DNA of 36,661 nucleotides, from contig JAGCUK010000062.1 of NCBI GenBank assembly GCA_017962925.1, forward strand, positions 1 to 36,661, read 5' to 3'. The notes beneath the pieces are model-generated. The model did not search any database, had not been told where the DNA came from, and saw nothing but the letters and a program-made list of their open reading frames with translations. The position numbers were made by a program, and so were the translations under genes. Below, in pieces: positions 1-7,345 of this stretch. This DNA comes from Bacteroidales bacterium (GTDB lineage: Bacteria > Bacteroidota > Bacteroidia > Bacteroidales > UBA932). Within the stretch, counting starts at the first letter, position 1; each line of letters starts with the position of its first letter.

Positions 1-96
1 CTCTACTTCTTCGATGATACCCTCCACCGGGTTCTCCTCGGCGGGGAGGTCTTCAGTAACCTGTGGTACTACGTTGTTCAATTCCTGTTCTTCCAT
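1..96 (-). CDS. Acidic protein, N-terminal part only (cut by window edge)
   Basis: An open frame starts at an ATG whose A is at position 96 and runs off the window without a stop; 32 codons are visible. The visible part begins MEEQELNN and is strongly acidic (many Glu, no Lys or Arg), with no signal peptide. It starts 11 bases after the stop of the excisionase-like HTH gene on the same strand, so the two are probably cotranscribed as part of the integrated element. I do not recognise a family from this much sequence. It could also be a spurious start inside an element operon, but the tight spacing argues for a real gene. Confidence 0.5.
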   Translation of the reverse strand, partial: MEEQELNNVVPQVTEDLPAEENPVEGIIEEVE

Positions 97-107
97 AGTA
101 CGCGTGT

Positions 108-473
108 TTATCGAAGTCCACCTTTCCTGTACCCGAGCGAGTCGAGTGCAGTCTCTCTAATTTCTTCCGCAGTGGCGTGGCCGGACTTGATGATCCAGGC
201 ATCGATCTCCGACTTCAGGAAGGACAATTTCTTGGTCTTCTTGTGGTATGGGATCGTGCGGGCGCATACCCATCCGTACACGGTGGCCTTGGAAGGCTTG
301 TCCGGCAGGTATTCGCAGAGCTGGGCCAGGTCCATCCAGACGGGATTCTCCGCAGGAGCAGGCGAGGTTAGCCTTTCAGAGACCAGTTGCTTCAGGTCCC
401 TGACTTCGTTTAATAATGTGGCCACTGCCTCTGGCAGCTGGTCGAACCCAATTCTTTCTGTTGAATGAGTCAT
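108..473 (-). CDS. Excisionase-like helix-turn-helix protein of the integrated element
   Basis: A 121-residue protein. Residues about 15-35 look like a short amphipathic or coiled-coil helix. Residues about 46-95 match the HTH_17/excisionase type: a helix-turn-helix with the core ATVYGWV, then a basic wing-like turn (HKKTKK) and the closing SFLKSEIDAWI. Small proteins of this type sit next to tyrosine recombinases in Bacteroidetes mobile elements and act as recombination directionality factors or regulators; that role here is inferred from context. It lies in the same orientation as the recombinase gene, downstream of a 53-base palindrome that may control it. A plain transcription regulator is the main alternative. 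Confidence 0.75.
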   Translation of the reverse strand: MTHSTERIGFDQLPEAVATLLNEVRDLKQLVSERLTSPAPAENPVWMDLAQLCEYLPDKPSKATVYGWVCARTIPYHKKTKKLSFLKSEIDAWIIKSGHATAEEIRETALDSLGYRKGGLR

Positions 474-521
474 AGTACTTATCCGATTTTTTGTTCAACT
501 ATGCCCCTCATTCATGTGCGC

Positions 522-574
522 ACAGAAATGAAGAACCGTGACGCTGTCGCAGCATCACGGTCACAAATTTCTGT
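522..574. promoter_or_regulatory. 53-base bipartite palindrome upstream of the excisionase-like gene
   Basis: The outer arms are ACAGAAAT (522-529) and ATTTCTGT (567-574). The inner arms are ACCGTGA (535-541) and TCACGGT (555-561), followed by one mismatch, GCTG (543-546) against CAGC (550-553), and a TCG loop centred on 548. The two arm sets share one centre and are separated by symmetrical five-base unpaired stretches. It lies between the 429-residue gene and the excisionase-like gene. On the minus strand no clean T-run follows the inner hairpin, so an ordinary intrinsic terminator is not the best reading. An operator or a structured 5' leader fits better. The repeat is seen directly; its function is inferred. 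Confidence 0.6.
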
Positions 575-623
575 ATATAAAATCGGCTAATTGTTGTACC
601 TAAACTTCACCTGAATTTGAAAA

Positions 624-1913
624 CTATGAATCGTAGTAGGCTTGTGCGGCTTGAGATAATTTCTCAAATACATCCATATAAGAATCGGTATCCTTTGCAC
701 GGCTCAGCAATGTGCTATACCCGGACAGATCTACGTGGAAGAACTTGCCAAGCGCTTCCATTAGCTCTTGTTTATTCGACGCCAATAAACCATCGCTTGT
801 CATAAAGAGCTGAATATCGTACATGGCGGATACTATCTTTGCAAAGTCCGTATTCTTCCTATTAGCGATACGGTACTTTGAGGATGAGCTGCCACTTTCG
901 GCCAAAACCTTCTCTTCGGCATTCAGTTTCTCAATCCAGTTCTTGTCCTCATCGGCAATTAACATACGAATCACGTTGAAAACTGATTTTGCTTCAGACT
1001 CAGGAAATGTCTTTGCTATTGCCACTATATCCTTTATCTTGGCGACTCTCTCTTCGCTCTCTTCCGCTTCTCGTTTCTTTTTCAATTCTTCGTTCTCCGC
1101 CTTTAGACGCTCAATCTCTGCAGTCAGGAGGTCGACATTTGAAGTGTCTACTATCACCTCTGGACTATACTCGGCCGTGACAACAGGTAATTCCCTGGTT
1201 TTCTTTGGATATTTGCTGTAGTAATCCTCCAGTCGTTTCAAAACAGGTTCTGGATCGGTCATAACTGTGAAATCCAGTATCTTGTCAAATTCGACTTCAC
1301 TTCTGACTGCTTTTGAGATAGCGTCAATATACTCGGCGTTAGGTGCAGCGCCATAATAAGCCCACATTAATTTATCAGAATACTCCTGAGTGGCTATACT
1401 CCATCGTATGCCATTCATGTCAGCAGGGGTAATAGTATCTGTGTGCAAATAAACTCTGTCAACTGCGGGATCGAAGCTAGGCCGAGCGATAATATCTTCT
1501 TTCAACTTTTGGAAAGCAGGAAAATACATTGGCTTGTCAGCATACCGGCGTTGAATAAGGTCCGTGAAACGTTTGACATTTTGTCCGCTATTGCAACTAA
1601 ATGACAGGAGTATGTAAACGACACAGAAAACCAAGTCGACTTCATAAGAACGCTGAAAATACTTTTTGGCGTCGAGAAAGTAGTGGTTATAGAAATCTTC
1701 TTCCGGATGCTTATCTACAATTACCCTCAATGCTTGACCATATGCTTCATTGAAAATATCGAGAGGCGATACTTTAAGCGCATATCTATGTTCATTGGGC
1801 TCGCGAACTTCAAGCAGTGTTTCATAAATGTCTGAATTAAGACCAGGCTCAGAGAGGAACGTATCAATGTCATTTCTTCTCTTGAAAAGGAATTCTTTGG
1901 GGTAAGTTGCCAT
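624..1913 (-). CDS. Unrecognised 429-residue element protein with RteC-like tail
   Basis: The protein has no signal peptide or clear membrane span. Residues about 258-295 are a strong coiled coil rich in Glu and Lys. The last 75 residues (about 352-425: a helix with KIVSAMYD, then SNKQELMEALGKFF, then a final helix) resemble in pattern the C-terminal part of RteC-type proteins and other helical proteins found beside Bacteroidetes integrases. I base this on pattern memory only and it is weak. The gene starts 7 bases after the recombinase stop, so it is almost certainly cotranscribed with it. Its position between recombinase and excisionase-like genes suggests a role in controlling excision or another element function. 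The N-terminal 250 residues match nothing I know. Confidence 0.6.
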   Translation of the reverse strand: MATYPKEFLFKRRNDIDTFLSEPGLNSDIYETLLEVREPNEHRYALKVSPLDIFNEAYGQALRVIVDKHPEEDFYNHYFLDAKKYFQRSYEVDLVFCVVYILLSFSCNSGQNVKRFTDLIQRRYADKPMYFPAFQKLKEDIIARPSFDPAVDRVYLHTDTITPADMNGIRWSIATQEYSDKLMWAYYGAAPNAEYIDAISKAVRSEVEFDKILDFTVMTDPEPVLKRLEDYYSKYPKKTRELPVVTAEYSPEVIVDTSNVDLLTAEIERLKAENEELKKKREAEESEERVAKIKDIVAIAKTFPESEAKSVFNVIRMLIADEDKNWIEKLNAEEKVLAESGSSSSKYRIANRKNTDFAKIVSAMYDIQLFMTSDGLLASNKQELMEALGKFFHVDLSGYSTLLSRAKDTDSYMDVFEKLSQAAQAYYDS

Positions 1914-1920
1914 AATATGT

Positions 1921-3024
1921 TTACTTTTTAATCTTCAGACTATCAGCGGCTTTTCGCTTGTTCTTATCCATCACGGCGGTGTAGATTTGCGTGGTGGAAA
2001 CGTTGCGATGGGTGAGCATCTTGCTGACGGTATATATATCGGTGCCGCCGTCCAGCAGCAGGGTGGCGAAGGTGTGCCTGAAGCCGTGGAAGGTCAGGTG
2101 CTTGGTGATGCCTGCTTCTTCCAGCCAGCCGGCGAGTTCTTTCTGAACGAGTGCGTAGGAGAAGCCACGAAATACTTTTCCTTTGCTGGGCTTGCCACAG
2201 AGTTCGTAGGCCTCGTCGGAGATGGGGAGGGTAGCAGCTGTCTTTGTTTTCTCCGTGACCAGACGTACGCAGTAGCCGCCATCCGGATACTTCTCGATGT
2301 TCTCCCAGGTCAGGTCGCGGACATCGCCAAAGCGGAGGCCGGTGAGAGCGCTGAACAGGGAAGCGTTGCGGAGCACCTTGGATACGCAGGGTGTATCGGC
2401 AAGTGTCTGCAGTTCCTCGAGAGTCAGGTATTCGCGCTCGGTATCCTCGTACTTGATCGCCTCCAGGTAGTCGTTGACATTCTCCGTGAGTTTATGGTCC
2501 TTGAATGCGACTGCCAGGAAGCCCCGGAAGGTTGACCAGTAGCCAGCAGCCGAGTTGGTGCTCAACTTCCGTTTATCGTGCTTTAATTGCTGTGCATTAA
2601 GCAGATAGTTCTTGAAGCCGTTGCAGAAGTCGACGGTTATATCGCCCATCTTGCATTCACCACCGCAGTACTTCTTGAAGTGGTCGTAGACGCGTATCCA
2701 TTTCTGATTCTGGCCCTCAAGATGCTCGTGGAAATAGGCGAGGAAATCTTCTTTCTCCGTCTCCTTGTTGGCGAATCCGAGTTGGCCTTTCAGGATAGAA
2801 ATCTCGCGCTGGGAACGGATGCCTTCGGCAGCAATCAGTTTCTCTTTGTTGGCATCTTTGTCCTCTTGGGTGCGAGGTTTGTTGACCAGGTAGAGGCCGA
2901 GGTATTCGCGGCGCGACATCTTATTGGTCTTCGGGTCGCGGATGGGCGGATAGTAGTCCAGGTAGAGCGTTATCTTACCGGACGGAAGCAGGCGCTTGCG
3001 GAGTGTGACTTTGGTGACTGCCAT
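1921..3024 (-). CDS. Tyrosine recombinase (site-specific integrase)
   Basis: A 367-residue integrase of the Bacteroidetes mobile-element type. Residues about 3-85 form the arm-type DNA-binding domain; about 92-190 are the SAM-like core-binding domain; about 200-360 are the catalytic domain. The catalytic set is complete: R231 (TGLRFGD), a lysine near 259-261 (TEKTK), H313 and R316 (HGFRH), H339 (LTHRN) and the nucleophile Y348 (TTQIYTAV). It catalyses strand exchange between element and chromosomal attachment sites. It starts 3 bases after the stop of the multi-HTH protein gene and is followed 7 bases later by the 429-residue gene, forming one operon that points away from the candidate attachment region near 4045-4076. 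It appears intact and probably functional. Confidence 0.95.
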   Translation of the reverse strand: MAVTKVTLRKRLLPSGKITLYLDYYPPIRDPKTNKMSRREYLGLYLVNKPRTQEDKDANKEKLIAAEGIRSQREISILKGQLGFANKETEKEDFLAYFHEHLEGQNQKWIRVYDHFKKYCGGECKMGDITVDFCNGFKNYLLNAQQLKHDKRKLSTNSAAGYWSTFRGFLAVAFKDHKLTENVNDYLEAIKYEDTEREYLTLEELQTLADTPCVSKVLRNASLFSALTGLRFGDVRDLTWENIEKYPDGGYCVRLVTEKTKTAATLPISDEAYELCGKPSKGKVFRGFSYALVQKELAGWLEEAGITKHLTFHGFRHTFATLLLDGGTDIYTVSKMLTHRNVSTTQIYTAVMDKNKRKAADSLKIKK

Positions 3025-3027
3025 ATA

Positions 3028-3921
3028 TTATAATTTGAATAGTTTATCGAGTTCGGATTTCTTGTACCACATGAAGTTGCCTTCGGTGCGAATCTTGGTG
3101 ACGCCGGCGGCCTTGGTCTCTTCGGAGAATCGCTTTTGTCCGACGTGGTAAACTTTCAGTGCATCCTTTGCGGTGACGTAGTTGCGGCGGATCTCCTCGG
3201 GTATGTTGGGGCTCTTGTCCTTGAAGATGCGGTCGAGGTCGGCTTTGGGGAAGTACACCTCACGGCCCTGGCGGCGGCGAGGGATGTCATTGGAATTCAC
3301 GCCATCATAGAATGTGCTCTGACCGATGTGATAGAGTTTCTTGGCCTGGTCCACCGTCAGGTAGTTTTTCTCCAGGTCCGGGAGTTCTACTTTGTGCAGG
3401 AGCCAGTCTTTCCTGCTAATCATTTGTTCACGTCCTGTGCGCACGCGTGGAATGTCGTACTGGCGAGCTAAGGCGCATATGGTCTTGCGGCTTATGCCGA
3501 ATTCCTTCGCCAGTTCTTCAGACGTGGCCCAATCGTCAATCTGGGGATATGTGTTCTTGAAGAAGAGTTTATGGATGGCGTCCTTGGGATAGTAAGCCTT
3601 GGTGCCATATCGCATTGCTTTGATGCCGGCTGCGCGTACTTTTTTATAGAACCACTGCTGGTTGATGTCATACTTGGCTATCGCTTGGTCGCGGGTAATC
3701 ATTGACTCGATCGCTCGGCGGATGTCCTTGATGGATGACGGGGCAGGGGCGTAGCGGACTGGCTTGGCCTCAAGTTCTTCTATGGGAATACGGATGGTTT
3801 TCGGGGATACCTGGACGGCGAGGAGGTCACCGGACTTGATACGCGCGTAGATAGTCGGGCGTGAAACGCCGAGCATCCGCGAAGCCTCGGAAATCGAGTA
3901 GTATGTGCGTCCTCCGACCAT
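3028..3921 (-). CDS. Protein of five tandem excisionase-type helix-turn-helix units
   Basis: The 297 residues can be split into about five units of 45-50 residues, each with an HTH_17-like plan: a start such as SISEASRMLGVSRPTIY, a basic turn and a closing segment such as FPKADLDRIF. Approximate spans are 7-51, 74-120, 130-175, 186-233 and 247-295. Units 4 and 5 are the most alike (YLTVDQAKKLYHIGQ against YVTAKDALKVYHVGQ). No catalytic motif was seen. It is the first gene of the recombinase operon and lies next to the repeat-rich candidate attachment region, so a DNA-bridging or accessory recombination factor is the favoured role (inference). A regulator of the operon is the alternative. Domain type is fairly sure; function is not. 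Confidence 0.8.
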   Translation of the reverse strand: MVGGRTYYSISEASRMLGVSRPTIYARIKSGDLLAVQVSPKTIRIPIEELEAKPVRYAPAPSSIKDIRRAIESMITRDQAIAKYDINQQWFYKKVRAAGIKAMRYGTKAYYPKDAIHKLFFKNTYPQIDDWATSEELAKEFGISRKTICALARQYDIPRVRTGREQMISRKDWLLHKVELPDLEKNYLTVDQAKKLYHIGQSTFYDGVNSNDIPRRRQGREVYFPKADLDRIFKDKSPNIPEEIRRNYVTAKDALKVYHVGQKRFSEETKAAGVTKIRTEGNFMWYKKSELDKLFKL

Positions 3922-3984
3922 TTTTCTAAATTCTACATAGCGAGGTTTCCTGGGACCTCTATTGCGCCATCTGGTGGCAGAAAG

Positions 3985-4010
3985 TTGTAAAACCTTGTAA
4001 AGTGTTGTAA
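3985..4010. repeat. Three TTGTAA words at a 10-base period
   Basis: TTGTAA occurs at 3985-3990, 3995-4000 and 4005-4010, exactly one helical turn apart, with A following each. Such in-phase short words next to an integrase operon are what arm-type or accessory-factor binding sites look like. This use is inferred. Confidence 0.6.
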
Positions 4011-4036
4011 AGTTTTCGCCTACTGCCGAAAGATTC

Positions 4037-4076
4037 TACAAGGCTTGTACCGCGTGTGGTACAAATGTGGTACAAA
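4037..4076. other. Candidate attachment (att) core of the integrated element
   Basis: Three overlapping motifs are visible. TACAAG-G-CTTGTA is a 13-base palindrome at 4037-4049. TTGTACC (4045-4051) and GGTACAA (4058-4064) form an inverted pair around a six-base spacer, the usual geometry of a tyrosine recombinase core site. The 11-mer TGTGGTACAAA is then repeated in tandem at 4055-4065 and 4066-4076. The block lies between the recombinase operon and the terminator of the core gene mnmE, where an element boundary is expected. The other end is outside the window, so the flanking direct repeat cannot be confirmed. Operator sites for the recombinase operon are the alternative. Confidence 0.5.
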
Positions 4077-4110
4077 AATACACAAAATATCCATAAAAAC
4101 CAATAAACAA

Positions 4111-4143
4111 CAATAAAAATAGCCATCCGTGCAAGGTGGCTAT
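4111..4143 (-). terminator. Intrinsic terminator of the rho-mnmE unit
   Basis: On the minus strand, about 57 bases after the mnmE stop, ATAGCCA pairs with TGGCTAT, extended by a T-G and a C-G pair (hairpin 4119-4143). A run of T follows directly on the transcribed strand (plus-strand A-run 4114-4118). This is a standard rho-independent terminator. Its presence shows that the 3' flank of mnmE was not cut by the element. Confidence 0.8.
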
Positions 4144-4200
4144 AAATCAATTAGTTATATGGTGTTTTTAGGGGGTTTCTATAGGGTTATTTTCTAACTT

Positions 4201-5559
4201 CTATTTCCCGATGCAGAAGTTCTCGAAGATGCTTCCCAGGACCTCGTCGGGAGCTATTTCTCCGAAGATTGAACCCAGTTCGCGGATAGCGGAACGGAGG
4301 TCTTCGGCAAGGAGATCTGATGAGGTGCCGAGGTCGAGGCCGGCGCGGACGTGAGATAGATCATCCTTGGCGTGGGAGAGGGCTTCGAAATGGCGGAGGT
4401 TGGTGACGAGGGTGGTATCTGCAGATATGGCCGCCACGGAATATGCGGCAGAAATCTGTTTCTTGAGTTCCGCCAGGCCTTCGCCGGTCTTGGCGGATAT
4501 TTTAAGATCGCAAGCAGGGAAGCCCGACGGCACTTCAGAAACCAAATCAGCCTTATTGAATAGCAGAATTAGAGTCTGGGCAGGGGAGAGATGCTCCTTG
4601 ATCAGCGCAGCGGCCTTTCCCGCCTCTTCTGGCGAAGCAGAACCGTCCAGAACGCCCAGAACCACCTCCGCCTTGGAAAGGCTCTGCAGGGAGCGTTCTA
4701 TGCCAATTTTTTCAATAGTATCCGACGCTTCGCGGATGCCGGCAGTGTCGATAAAGCGGAACTGCACGCCTCCGAGCGTGAGAACATCTTCGACGGTATC
4801 CCGGGTTGTTCCTGGAATGTCGGACACTATGGCGCGGTCTTCGCCGAGAAGGGCGTTCAGCAGGGTGCTCTTGCCGGAATTCACTGCACCTACGATTGCA
4901 ACGGGCACACCGCTTTTGATGGCATTGCCAGCGCGGAAGGAATCACAGAGACGCTGAACGTGGGCGCTTGTTTCATCCAAAAGCGAGCGCAGCCTGCTTC
5001 TGTCGGCAAACTCCACTTCTTCCTCACTGAAATCCAACTCCAGCTCCATAAGGGATGCCAGCTGCACCAGCTGGTCGCGAAGTGCTTTCAACTCCGAAGA
5101 ATACTTCCCTCTGAGTTGATTGAAAGCTACCCGGTGGGCGGCCTCCGATCCGGCAGCAATCACATCCGCAACTGCTTCTGCCTGAGCGAGATCCATCTTT
5201 CCGTTCACAAAGGCGCGACGGGTGAATTCTCCAGGCTCGGCGCTGCGTGCGCCGGCGGCGATCAGCATCTCCAATATACGGGATACGATGTAAGAGGATG
5301 CATGACAGCTGATCTCCACGGAATCCTCCCCGGTATAGGAACGGGGGGCGTGGAAGATACTTACCAGCACCTCGTCCACGTCGGGAATACGGCCGAACTT
5401 GAGGGTATATCCCTCCGAAGAAGAGACAGTGCCATTGGTAAAACGCACCACCTCATCCGCGATGCGCAGGGCATCGGGGCCGCTCATCCTTATAATGGAA
5501 ATGGCACCGGCTCCCACGGAGGTGGCCGGTGCACATATCGTATCGCCGTAATTTATCAT
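4201..5559 (-). CDS. mnmE: tRNA uridine-5-carboxymethylaminomethyl modification GTPase MnmE
   Basis: With MnmG it modifies C5 of the wobble uridine in several tRNAs, using a folate-derived one-carbon unit. The 452 residues match the usual length of about 455. The N-terminal folate-binding domain (1-118, starting INYGDTICAPAT) is followed by a helical domain that carries the inserted G domain: P-loop GAVNSGKS 224-231, IPGTTRD 248-254, DTAG 271-274 and NKAD 335-338. The protein ends in the family's diagnostic C-terminal FCIGK, with the cysteine at 449. It starts 3 bases after the rho stop, so it is cotranscribed with rho, and it ends before a clear intrinsic terminator. Nothing is degraded. Confidence 0.98.
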   Translation of the reverse strand: MINYGDTICAPATSVGAGAISIIRMSGPDALRIADEVVRFTNGTVSSSEGYTLKFGRIPDVDEVLVSIFHAPRSYTGEDSVEISCHASSYIVSRILEMLIAAGARSAEPGEFTRRAFVNGKMDLAQAEAVADVIAAGSEAAHRVAFNQLRGKYSSELKALRDQLVQLASLMELELDFSEEEVEFADRSRLRSLLDETSAHVQRLCDSFRAGNAIKSGVPVAIVGAVNSGKSTLLNALLGEDRAIVSDIPGTTRDTVEDVLTLGGVQFRFIDTAGIREASDTIEKIGIERSLQSLSKAEVVLGVLDGSASPEEAGKAAALIKEHLSPAQTLILLFNKADLVSEVPSGFPACDLKISAKTGEGLAELKKQISAAYSVAAISADTTLVTNLRHFEALSHAKDDLSHVRAGLDLGTSSDLLAEDLRSAIRELGSIFGEIAPDEVLGSIFENFCIGK

Positions 5560-5562
5560 GGA

Positions 5563-7257
5563 TTAATAAGAATCGTAGTACTTGGCCTCGCGAGGAGTAA
5601 CCTTGTTCATGTTGTCCAGGAGATCGTCGTTGCTCTTGTACTCGTCCATCAGCTGCAGCATGAAGTTCATGGCCTCCAGAGGGTTCATCTCTGCCAGGAG
5701 CTTGCGGAGAATCCAGATGCGCTGGGCCTTTTCCTTGGGGAGAAGGAGATCGTCCCGGCGGGTGCCGGAGAGAATCACATTCACCGAAGGGAAGATGCGG
5801 CGGTTGCTGAGGTTGCGGTCCAGCTGGAGCTCCATGTTGCCGGTGCCCTTAAATTCCTCGAAAATGACATCGTCCATCTTGGAGCCGGTTTCGGTGAGAG
5901 CCGTTGCAAGGATGGTGAGGGAGCCACCGCCTTCGATGTTACGGGCTGCCCCGAAGAAGCGCTTGGGTTTCTGGAGGGCATTGGCATCCACGCCACCGGT
6001 CAGAACCTTACCGGAAGTGGGCTGAACGGTATTGTAGGCGCGTGCAAGGCGGGTGATGGAATCCAGGAGAATAACCACGTCGTGCCCGCATTCCACCAGC
6101 CTGCGTGCCTTCTCCAGAACCATATTCGCCACCTTGACGTGACGCTCTGCCGGCTCGTCGAAGGTAGATGCCACAACCTCTGCCTTCACACTACGCTGCA
6201 TGTCGGTAACCTCCTCAGGACGCTCATCGATTAGCAGGACTATTTCGTAAACCTCGGGATGATTGTCTGCGATGGCATTTGCGATGCTCTTGAGCAGCAT
6301 GGTCTTACCGGTCTTAGGCTGAGCGACGATCAGACCGCGCTGACCCTTTCCTATAGGGGAGAAGAGATCCACAATGCGGCAGGAAACGTCATTCATGTGG
6401 CCATGGCCGAGAAGATTGAATTTCTTGTCCGGGAAGAGGGGAGTAAGGAAGTCGAACGGCACCCTGTCGCGGATGAACTGCGGAGTGCGGCCGTTGACGT
6501 ATTTGACGCGCACCAGAGGGAAATACTTGTCCCCTTCGCGAGGAGGACGGATTTCACCGGTGACGGTATCGCCATTCTTAAGGCTGTTCTGCTTGATCTG
6601 CTGTTGCGCGACGTAGATATCGTCGGGGGAGTTCAGATAGTTGTAATCGGAAGAACGGAGGAAGCCGTATCCATCCGGCATAATCTCAAGAACGCCGGTA
6701 GCCTCGACAGTCCCTTCATATTCGGGGACCTTGGGCTTCTGAGGCTGCGGCTGGGGCTGCTTCTGGGTGTGAGGCTTGAGGAAATCAGCTCTGGCCTGGT
6801 CCAGATTCTCCTTGGCGAGTTCGCGGGCCTGATCCTTGAGTTTATCTTCAGGTGTCTCGGCAACCGGCTCCACGGGCTGTGCAGCTTTAGGCTTGCGGCC
6901 GCGTTTCTTGGGCGCAGGAGTTTCTGCTGCGGCCGGTTCTGCGGCGAGTGCGGGTGCAGGAGCGGGTTCCTTTGCAGGTTCTGCCTTCTTTTCTTTAGCT
7001 TTCTCTGCCTTGGGAGCCTTAGGGGCTTTGTCGGGTTCAGCCTTCTTTGCCTGAGCTTCTTTGCGGGCGCGCCCCCTTCCGCCCTTAGGCTTTTCTTTAT
7101 CGGGTTGATGAGATGCTTCCGTCGCCTGGGCATCCAAAATGGCAAAGGCCAGGTCGGCATCTTCAAGATTCTTGACCTTTTTGATACTGTACTGATTTGC
7201 AATTGTCTCGAGCTGCTCTCTACTCATCTTATTGAGCTCGAAAAGTGTGTGTGGCAT
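5563..7257 (-). CDS. rho: Transcription termination factor Rho (Bacteroidetes long form)
   Basis: An RNA-dependent hexameric helicase that ends transcription of untranslated RNA. The start chosen is the ATG at 7257 ([10 protein letters not shown]), giving 564 residues; an upstream extension of the frame would run through the promoter and into lptD. Residues 1-45 are the Rho N-terminal helical domain. Residues about 46-180 are a low-complexity, disordered insert rich in Lys, Ala, Pro and Gln with RGR and KKRGRKPK patches. Residues about 185-280 are the RNA-binding OB domain. The ATPase core has Walker A QPKTGKT (313-319), Walker B VVILLDS (394-400) and the conserved [20 protein letters not shown] region. 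E. coli Rho is about 419 residues, so the insert explains the extra length. The long insert of the Bacteroides homologue has been linked to phase separation. Confidence 0.97.
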   Translation of the reverse strand: MPHTLFELNKMSREQLETIANQYSIKKVKNLEDADLAFAILDAQATEASHQPDKEKPKGGRGRARKEAQAKKAEPDKAPKAPKAEKAKEKKAEPAKEPAPAPALAAEPAAAETPAPKKRGRKPKAAQPVEPVAETPEDKLKDQARELAKENLDQARADFLKPHTQKQPQPQPQKPKVPEYEGTVEATGVLEIMPDGYGFLRSSDYNYLNSPDDIYVAQQQIKQNSLKNGDTVTGEIRPPREGDKYFPLVRVKYVNGRTPQFIRDRVPFDFLTPLFPDKKFNLLGHGHMNDVSCRIVDLFSPIGKGQRGLIVAQPKTGKTMLLKSIANAIADNHPEVYEIVLLIDERPEEVTDMQRSVKAEVVASTFDEPAERHVKVANMVLEKARRLVECGHDVVILLDSITRLARAYNTVQPTSGKVLTGGVDANALQKPKRFFGAARNIEGGGSLTILATALTETGSKMDDVIFEEFKGTGNMELQLDRNLSNRRIFPSVNVILSGTRRDDLLLPKEKAQRIWILRKLLAEMNPLEAMNFMLQLMDEYKSNDDLLDNMNKVTPREAKYYDSY

Positions 7258-7308
7258 ATATGAAATTTTAATAAAGCATCCCGGAATGGGATCGCTTTGA
7301 TTGATGTG

Positions 7309-7340
7309 CAAATATAGCAATAAAAAGGAATAATTGCAAA
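7309..7340 (-). promoter_or_regulatory. Promoter of rho-mnmE
   Basis: On the minus strand a -33 TTTG (7337-7340) and a -7 box TATATTTG (7309-7316) are separated by 20 bases, close to the Bacteroidetes consensus of TTTG, about 19 bases, TAnnTTTG. Transcription should begin near 7302, leaving a leader of about 45 bases before the rho ATG. The -33 element lies just beyond the lptD stop. Confidence 0.75.
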
Positions 7341-7345
7341 TAAAA

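Noticed and set aside
1-4110. A known anti-phage defence or toxin-antitoxin system in the element
   Set aside because: None of the visible proteins carries nuclease, helicase, toxin or other defence motifs; any cargo lies left of the window.
3959-4150. A 63-residue minus-strand frame between mnmE and the multi-HTH gene
   Set aside because: It covers the mnmE terminator hairpin and the candidate attachment repeats and has no plausible start context.
4591-6234. A 547-codon plus-strand frame opposite mnmE and rho
   Set aside because: It crosses the junction of two well-supported genes and its product has no family features.
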